The position numbers were made by a program, and so were the translations under genes. The notes below the pieces were generated by a model, which saw only the letters and a list, made by a program, of their open reading frames with translations, was not told the origin of the DNA and searched no databases. 64,000 nucleotides of DNA, taken from positions 5,715 to 69,714 of the forward strand of contig JBFLKU010000015.1 in assembly GCA_040883315.1 (NCBI GenBank), given 5' to 3'. Source of the DNA: JAFGUF01 sp040883315 (lineage in GTDB: Bacteria; Bacillota; Clostridia; Christensenellales; UMGS416). Within the stretch, counting starts at the first letter, position 1. Each line of letters begins with the position of its first letter. Positions 59,537-64,000 of this stretch are shown one piece after another.

Positions 59537-61195
59537 TTGTATAACATATTAATCGGTGGTGCCGCTGGACAGGGAATTGACACGATGGTAGGCATACTAG
59601 AAAAATTATTAAAAAAATCCGGATATCACATTTTCACCTCCCGTGACTTTATGTCTAGAGTAAGAGGTGGACATAACTTTTCACTTTTGAGGTTTGGAGA
59701 CAAGCAGTCCTTAACACATAGCTACAAGCTGGATGGAATAATAGCTCTAAACAGCGAAACAATAGATATTCACTTAGACAAATTAGCAGAAGATGGGTTT
59801 ATTCTCTGCGATGAGGATATGGAATTTGACGATGGCAGAATGCTGAAAATAGGCATGAAAGAAGCCGCAAAAGAGATAGGAAACCCAAGAGTATCAGGAA
59901 CAATTGCAGTAGGTGCAATACTGAAACTTTTTGGTGAAAACTTGGATGACACAGACGAGATTCTTAAAGAGGAATTAAGCGAAAAATATTATGAGATAAA
60001 TGCAGAAGCCATGAAAAAAGGATACGATATGGTGGACTCCAGATACACTGCAAAGGCGGGCAAGGCATCTGATTGGATGATAATATCAGGAAGCCAAGCT
60101 GTAGCACTCGGTGCTATTGCGGCAGGGCTTAGATTTTATTGTGCATACCCAATGTCGCCGTCTACATCTGTGATGGTATATGTGGCACAAAAGGGTGAAA
60201 AGGTCGGTGTGGTAGTGGAGCAGGCAGAGGATGAGATAGCCGCAATAAACATGGCACTTGGCGCATCATATGCTGGTGCACGCTCTATGACCGGTACATC
60301 AGGCGGCGGTTTTTCTTTGATGGTGGAGGCACTAGGGCTTTCGGGCATAGCAGAAATTCCGTTGGTAATTGTCGATGTACAAAGACCAGGGCCTGCAACT
60401 GGGCTTCCAACCAGAACAGAGCAAAGTGATTTGAAATTTGTAGTATCAGCATCACAAGGGGAATTTCCCCGCATGGTTATATCACTTCGGAATCATGAAG
60501 ATTCATTTTATCAGACTATAAGAGCATTTGATATTGCAGAAAAATATCAAATACCTGTAATTATATTGAGCGATCAGTTTTTAGGTGACGCAACAGCCAC
60601 TGTGAAACCATATGATATAGATAATATATCTGTGGCTTCGCCTATTCAGAAATACGATGGTGAATATCTGAGATATAGGCTGACAGAGGATGGAATATCG
60701 CCTAGACTAGTGCCCGGAAAAACCAAGAACTTGGTGGCTATAGATAGCGACGAGCACGACGAGCAGGGAAGAATAACAGAGTCTGCAGATGTCAGGAACG
60801 CTATGGTAGAGAAACGAATGAAGAAGCTGGAAAAGCTGAAGGATGAGCTTTTAGAGCCGGAATTCCTTGGCGATGACGGATTTGATACTTTGATTGTAGG
60901 ATGGGGCTCTACATATGGTTCTATAAAAGAAGCAGTAGAAAAGCTAAATGAAAAGGGTGGAAAATATGGTGCACTGATTTTCGGAGATGTGTATCCGCTG
61001 CCTGAAAAATCCATACGTGCTATGGCAGAAAAAGCAAAGAAAATAATTAACGTGGAGCAAAATGCCACAGGTCAGCTGGCAGGCATGATACGTGAATATA
61101 CAGGAATAGTATTTGACCAAAGCATATTAAAATATGACGGAAGGCAGATTACAGCTGACGAGATAATAGAAGAAATAGAAAAGGAGGCAAAATAA
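59537..61195 (+). CDS. korA: 2-oxoacid:ferredoxin oxidoreductase, fused gamma-alpha subunit (KorA-like)
   Basis: A 552-residue protein starting at TTG 59537, with AGGAGGCG 7 bases upstream. Residues 1-180 are the gamma domain (IGGAAGQGIDTM, RDFMSRVRGGHNFS); residues 185-550 are the alpha pyrimidine-binding and domain II parts (YPMSPSTSVM, VVEQAEDEIAAINMALGASYAGARSMTGTSGGGFSLM). This gamma-alpha fusion is the two-subunit KorAB type. With the beta subunit it decarboxylates a 2-oxoacid to acyl-CoA and reduces ferredoxin. 2-Oxoglutarate is the usual annotation, but branched-chain or other 2-oxoacids from amino-acid fermentation fit this organism as well. Its last base is the first base of the next ATG. 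Confidence 0.9.
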   Translation: MYNILIGGAAGQGIDTMVGILEKLLKKSGYHIFTSRDFMSRVRGGHNFSLLRFGDKQSLTHSYKLDGIIALNSETIDIHLDKLAEDGFILCDEDMEFDDGRMLKIGMKEAAKEIGNPRVSGTIAVGAILKLFGENLDDTDEILKEELSEKYYEINAEAMKKGYDMVDSRYTAKAGKASDWMIISGSQAVALGAIAAGLRFYCAYPMSPSTSVMVYVAQKGEKVGVVVEQAEDEIAAINMALGASYAGARSMTGTSGGGFSLMVEALGLSGIAEIPLVIVDVQRPGPATGLPTRTEQSDLKFVVSASQGEFPRMVISLRNHEDSFYQTIRAFDIAEKYQIPVIILSDQFLGDATATVKPYDIDNISVASPIQKYDGEYLRYRLTEDGISPRLVPGKTKNLVAIDSDEHDEQGRITESADVRNAMVEKRMKKLEKLKDELLEPEFLGDDGFDTLIVGWGSTYGSIKEAVEKLNEKGGKYGALIFGDVYPLPEKSIRAMAEKAKKIINVEQNATGQLAGMIREYTGIVFDQSILKYDGRQITADEIIEEIEKEAK

Positions 61196-62040
61196 TGAGT
61201 GTATTTCAAACATATGAAACAGCATGGTGTCCAGGCTGTGGAAATTTCAGCCTTCTAAAATGCCTCCAAAGGGCTTTGGATGAGCTGGGCAAATCACCAG
61301 AAGAGGTATTGATGGTGGCAGGCATAGGGCAGGCTGCGAAGATACCGCAATATATCAGTGCAAATAGTTTCTGCGGACTGCACGGCAGAGCACTGCCGCC
61401 GGCAGCAGCAGCAAAGATAGCGAACGAAAAACTAACAGTTGTTGTCAGCTCAGGCGACGGGGACTCATACGGAGAAGGCGGAAACCACTTTATACACAAT
61501 GTGAGAAGGAATGTGGATATCACGCATTTTGTGCATGATAATCAGATATATGGACTGACAAAAGGGCAGGCATCGCCTACTACTGCGGAGGGGCAGGTAA
61601 CACTAGTGCAGCCTTTTGGACATATAGTAGCACCTATCAATCCGGTTCTTTTGGCACTGTCTGCAGGTGCAGGATTTGTTGCAAGAGGATTTGTAGGCAA
61701 TCAAGACCAGTTGGTCTCTTTGATGAAACAAGCGATAGAATACAAAGGCTATGCGCTGCTGGATATTTTTCAGCCATGTGTCAGCTTCAACAAAGTAAAC
61801 ACATACAAATTCTATCAAGATAGAGTATATGAGCTGGGCGAAGACTATGACCATACAAACAGACTATTGGCTATGGAAAAAGCTATGGAATGGGGAGACA
61901 AGATTCCGACAGGTGTTTTGTATTCTGTTCCCAAAGGCTCATACGGCGAAAAGCACCCTGTGCTGAACAAAGGCAAATCGCTTCTGGATATTGAAACAAA
62001 GAAGGAAACATTGAAAGAGCTGATTGCTGAGTTTGTATAA
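61195..62040 (+). CDS. korB: 2-oxoacid:ferredoxin oxidoreductase, beta subunit (KorB-like)
   Basis: A 281-residue thiamine-diphosphate-binding subunit. The N-terminal TAWCPGCGNFSLL has the CPGCG cysteines, with a later cysteine in PCVSF for the [4Fe-4S] cluster; SGDGDSYGEGGNHFIHNVRRN is the ThDP/Mg motif, and VHDNQIYGLTKGQASPTT is the classic beta-subunit segment. No separate ferredoxin-like delta subunit is present. The second and last gene of the operon. Confidence 0.92.
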   Translation: MSVFQTYETAWCPGCGNFSLLKCLQRALDELGKSPEEVLMVAGIGQAAKIPQYISANSFCGLHGRALPPAAAAKIANEKLTVVVSSGDGDSYGEGGNHFIHNVRRNVDITHFVHDNQIYGLTKGQASPTTAEGQVTLVQPFGHIVAPINPVLLALSAGAGFVARGFVGNQDQLVSLMKQAIEYKGYALLDIFQPCVSFNKVNTYKFYQDRVYELGEDYDHTNRLLAMEKAMEWGDKIPTGVLYSVPKGSYGEKHPVLNKGKSLLDIETKKETLKELIAEFV

Positions 62041-62061
62041 AACAATATAATGGTTAATAAT

Positions 62062-62086
62062 AAAAAAGGCACTTATGTGCCTTTTT
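62062..62086. terminator. Bidirectional terminator between korB and the dehydrogenase
   Basis: AAAAAGGCAC (62063-62072) and GTGCCTTTTT (62077-62086) form a 10-bp stem with a TTAT loop. It serves both converging genes and overlaps the last bases of the minus-strand dehydrogenase gene by two bases. Confidence 0.9.
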
Positions 62087-63041
62087 ATATGTCGAATTTG
62101 CTCATTATGTTTTTAATAAATTCTGCACTTTTGCGATATGCTTCCACTTCATCGGTACTTAATGGTATCTCCAAAGTTCTTTGTATTCCTGATGAGCCTA
62201 TGATGCAGGGGATGCTCATAGCAACATCGCTGATTCCGTATTCGCCCGAAAACGTGGTGCAGACCGGCAATATGCTCAAATCATTGAGCAGAATAGACTG
62301 AACTATTTTTCTGGCTGCTGCTGCTATTCCATGGTTAGTGAAGCCTTTTGACATAATCATTTCATAGCCTATGTTTATTACTTCATCCATTATCTCATCT
62401 TTATTAAAGGGTGTAGTTCCGCCCAATATTTCATCCACTCTATCGCATGGAATTCCTCCTACTGTTGTAAGACTCCATGTGGCAAAGGCTGTGGAGCCAT
62501 GCTCACCTAGAATATATCCTGTTACGTTTTCGGTATCCACCAGATAGTTTTTTGCAATGTTTCTTCTGAAGCGTGCAGTATCCAAAACTGTGCCTGAGCC
62601 AAAGATTCGCTCTTTGGGATAGTTGAATTCTTTTTGAGCTATGTATGTTAGTATATCAACCGGATTGGTTATCATTATTAGAATAGCGTCTTCTGTACGC
62701 TTTGTTACTTCTTTCAATACTTCCCTTGCTACTTCAATATTTTTGCCTGCCAGTGCCATTCTGTCTACGGACTCTCCGGGGCGTGCACTAGGACCTGCAG
62801 TTATAATAATAATTTGCGAATCTATGCAATCATCATATGTTCCGTTATGTATATTAACGTTGGGAAGAAATGAAAAAGAAGTCATGTGAGATAAATCCAT
62901 AGCTTCTCCAAACGCTTTTTTTGGATTAACATCAATTAGTGCTATTTCTGCTATTAAATCCATATGCAGAATGCTTGATGCCACTGTTGATCCTACCATA
63001 CCGCTGCCGATAATTGAAACTTTTGTTTTTATAGGTTTCAT
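62085..63041 (-). CDS. L-lactate/malate dehydrogenase-family 2-hydroxyacid dehydrogenase
   Basis: A 318-residue NAD-dependent dehydrogenase: Rossmann motif GSGMVGSTVA at 12-21, Asp38 in ALIDVN (NAD preference), ITNPVDILTYI, the substrate Arg in LDTARFRRNIA and catalytic His in GEHGSTAFATWS. The family position is L-lactate dehydrogenase. The substrate loop is unusual, though: where lactate dehydrogenase has Q-K-P-G-E-T-R (Gln102, Arg109), this reads A-R-P-G-E-S-V-D-R, so residue 102 is Ala and 109 is Val, with an Arg two positions later. It may prefer a bulkier 2-oxoacid, as L-2-hydroxyisocaproate dehydrogenases do; that is inference. Confidence 0.88.
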   Translation of the reverse strand: MKPIKTKVSIIGSGMVGSTVASSILHMDLIAEIALIDVNPKKAFGEAMDLSHMTSFSFLPNVNIHNGTYDDCIDSQIIIITAGPSARPGESVDRMALAGKNIEVAREVLKEVTKRTEDAILIMITNPVDILTYIAQKEFNYPKERIFGSGTVLDTARFRRNIAKNYLVDTENVTGYILGEHGSTAFATWSLTTVGGIPCDRVDEILGGTTPFNKDEIMDEVINIGYEMIMSKGFTNHGIAAAARKIVQSILLNDLSILPVCTTFSGEYGISDVAMSIPCIIGSSGIQRTLEIPLSTDEVEAYRKSAEFIKNIMSKFDI

Positions 63042-63296
63042 ATAAATCTCCTGTACTTTATTTATTTAATTATAGCATATAATTTAAAATGATTTTTTTA
63101 AAAAAGTTTTAAGTTTTGTTCTTTTAAATTAGGAGAATATCAAAAACCAGATGAAATAATGTATGAACTATAGTAGAATATACTAAATTGCACGAGGGCA
63201 AATTCACACTGAACATACATATTTTCTGAAATGAATGACTATATCAAGAATGTATTTAGGTGAATGAAAACATAAAAGGAAAAACGGAGACTAATA

Positions 63297-63887
63297 ATGA
63301 AAATATTAATTACAGCATTTGCGCCATTTGGAGACAGCGACCGTAACTCTGCATATATGGCTATGGATATGATTCCGGGAGACTACACAAAACATACTAT
63401 AATAAAAAGAACGCTACCGGTTGTCTATAAAAAAAGTATAGAGCAGCTGAAAAGCATGATAGATGAAGTTATGCCAGATGCAGTAATATGCCTTGGACAG
63501 GCAGCAGCTGAGAGATCTCTGCGCATAGAGAGGATTGCGGTGAATTTGGACGATGCAAAAACTGAAGACAATGAAGGGAATGTTCACATTGATGTGCCCA
63601 TAGCTGAAGGATGTCCGAATGCTTATTTTGCCACCTTGCCCACTAGGGGCATGATGGAGGAGTGCATAAAGCAAGAGATACCCGCACATATTTCATATAC
63701 AGCAGGCAATTATGTATGCAACCATGTTATGTATGGATTATTGAACTATATAAATGGGAAAAACATTATGGGCGGTTTTATACACATACCATCTGCACCT
63801 GTTCAGGTGGCAGGGAATAACAACCACCCCTCTATGAATTCACGAGATGCGGCAAAAGGAATTTTGGCTATGATAGACATTCTTTAA
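63297..63887 (+). CDS. pcp: Pyroglutamyl-peptidase I
   Basis: A 196-residue cysteine peptidase that removes N-terminal pyroglutamate from peptides in the cytoplasm. The triad is visible: Glu78 in RIERIAVN, Cys141 in AGNYVCNHVMY and His163 in GFIHIPSAP. N-terminal ITAFAPFGD is standard. It is a little shorter than the usual roughly 215 residues, without loss of a catalytic motif. It stands alone, with about 255 upstream bases shared with the divergent dehydrogenase gene; fits the amino-acid and peptide metabolism suggested by liv, azl and kor. Confidence 0.94.
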   Translation: MKILITAFAPFGDSDRNSAYMAMDMIPGDYTKHTIIKRTLPVVYKKSIEQLKSMIDEVMPDAVICLGQAAAERSLRIERIAVNLDDAKTEDNEGNVHIDVPIAEGCPNAYFATLPTRGMMEECIKQEIPAHISYTAGNYVCNHVMYGLLNYINGKNIMGGFIHIPSAPVQVAGNNNHPSMNSRDAAKGILAMIDIL

Positions 63888-63904
63888 TATATTTATTACT
63901 TTGA

Positions 63905-63933
63905 TTGATTTTTAGAAAAGATTGTAATATAAT
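63905..63933 (+). promoter_or_regulatory. Promoter of the gene at the right edge
   Basis: TTGATT (63905-63910), 17 bases, TATAAT (63928-63933), followed by AGGAGGCG and the ATG at 63958. Confidence 0.7.
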
Positions 63934-63957
63934 GTTTAGGTTAAACAGGAGGCGAGT

Positions 63958-64000
63958 ATGCAGGACGTATTTAAGAAGTCGTTTTTAGATAATATACCGG
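63958..64000 (+). CDS. Unidentified gene start, truncated by window end
   Basis: An ATG at 63958 with AGGAGGCG (63947-63954) at ideal spacing opens MQDVFKKSFLDNIP before the window ends. The promoter and ribosome site make it a real gene start. Fourteen residues are not enough to name it; the QD-FKKSFL beginning recalls DUF4956-type membrane proteins, but this is only an impression. Confidence 0.6.
   Translation, partial: MQDVFKKSFLDNIP

Overview
The window is AT-rich DNA from a low-GC Gram-positive anaerobe, most likely a member of Clostridia (Bacillota). Signs of this are AGGAGG ribosome sites, ATA/AGA codon preference, lipobox lipoproteins, YesM/YesN two-component systems, LplB/YtcP-type sugar importers, a ferredoxin-linked 2-oxoacid oxidoreductase and InlB-type surface repeats. 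The genus cannot be read from the sequence. No rRNA, tRNA, IS element, prophage or CRISPR array was seen.

Layout. (1) 1-3502: the end of an LsrACDB-like ABC importer operon (ATPase C-terminus, two permeases, an LsrB/RhaS-like lipoprotein). (2) 3604-5205: a DEAD-box RNA helicase. (3) 5604-43687: a roughly 38-kb carbohydrate locus that is the centre of interest. (4) 43917-47225: nadABC for de novo NAD synthesis. (5) 47229-48717: azlCD and a YbaK-type editing deacylase. (6) 49236-54035: a complete branched-chain amino-acid type ABC importer (livJHMGF). (7) 54288-59321: a 1677-residue secreted repeat protein. (8) 59537-62040: a two-gene 2-oxoacid:ferredoxin oxidoreductase. (9) 62085-64000: an L-LDH-family dehydrogenase, pyroglutamyl peptidase and the start of one more gene.

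The carbohydrate locus has two modules. Module A (5604-32310) holds a YesMN pair, a LacI-family regulator, a binding protein divergent from its two permeases, an MFS transporter, a PfkB fructokinase, a GH13_18 phosphorylase and twelve hydrolase-fold genes. Module B (32417-43687) holds a second YesMN pair, binding protein and two permeases, a NIF3-family protein, another esterase, a DUF3237 protein, a P-loop kinase and a second GH13_18 enzyme whose acceptor-loop residues match sucrose 6F-phosphate phosphorylase. Thirteen esterase or serine-hydrolase genes from five fold groups lie together. None has a signal peptide. Two of them have lost the catalytic serine and each sits next to an active homologue.

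The most economical reading is inference: an acylated sucrose-like glycoside is imported intact by ABC transporters that borrow an ATPase from elsewhere, is stripped of its acyl groups in the cytoplasm by the esterases, and is then split by phosphorolysis, with fructose entering glycolysis through the PfkB kinase. LacI/cre-like operators sit at several promoters of module A. The remaining regions suggest an organism that also ferments amino acids or peptides.
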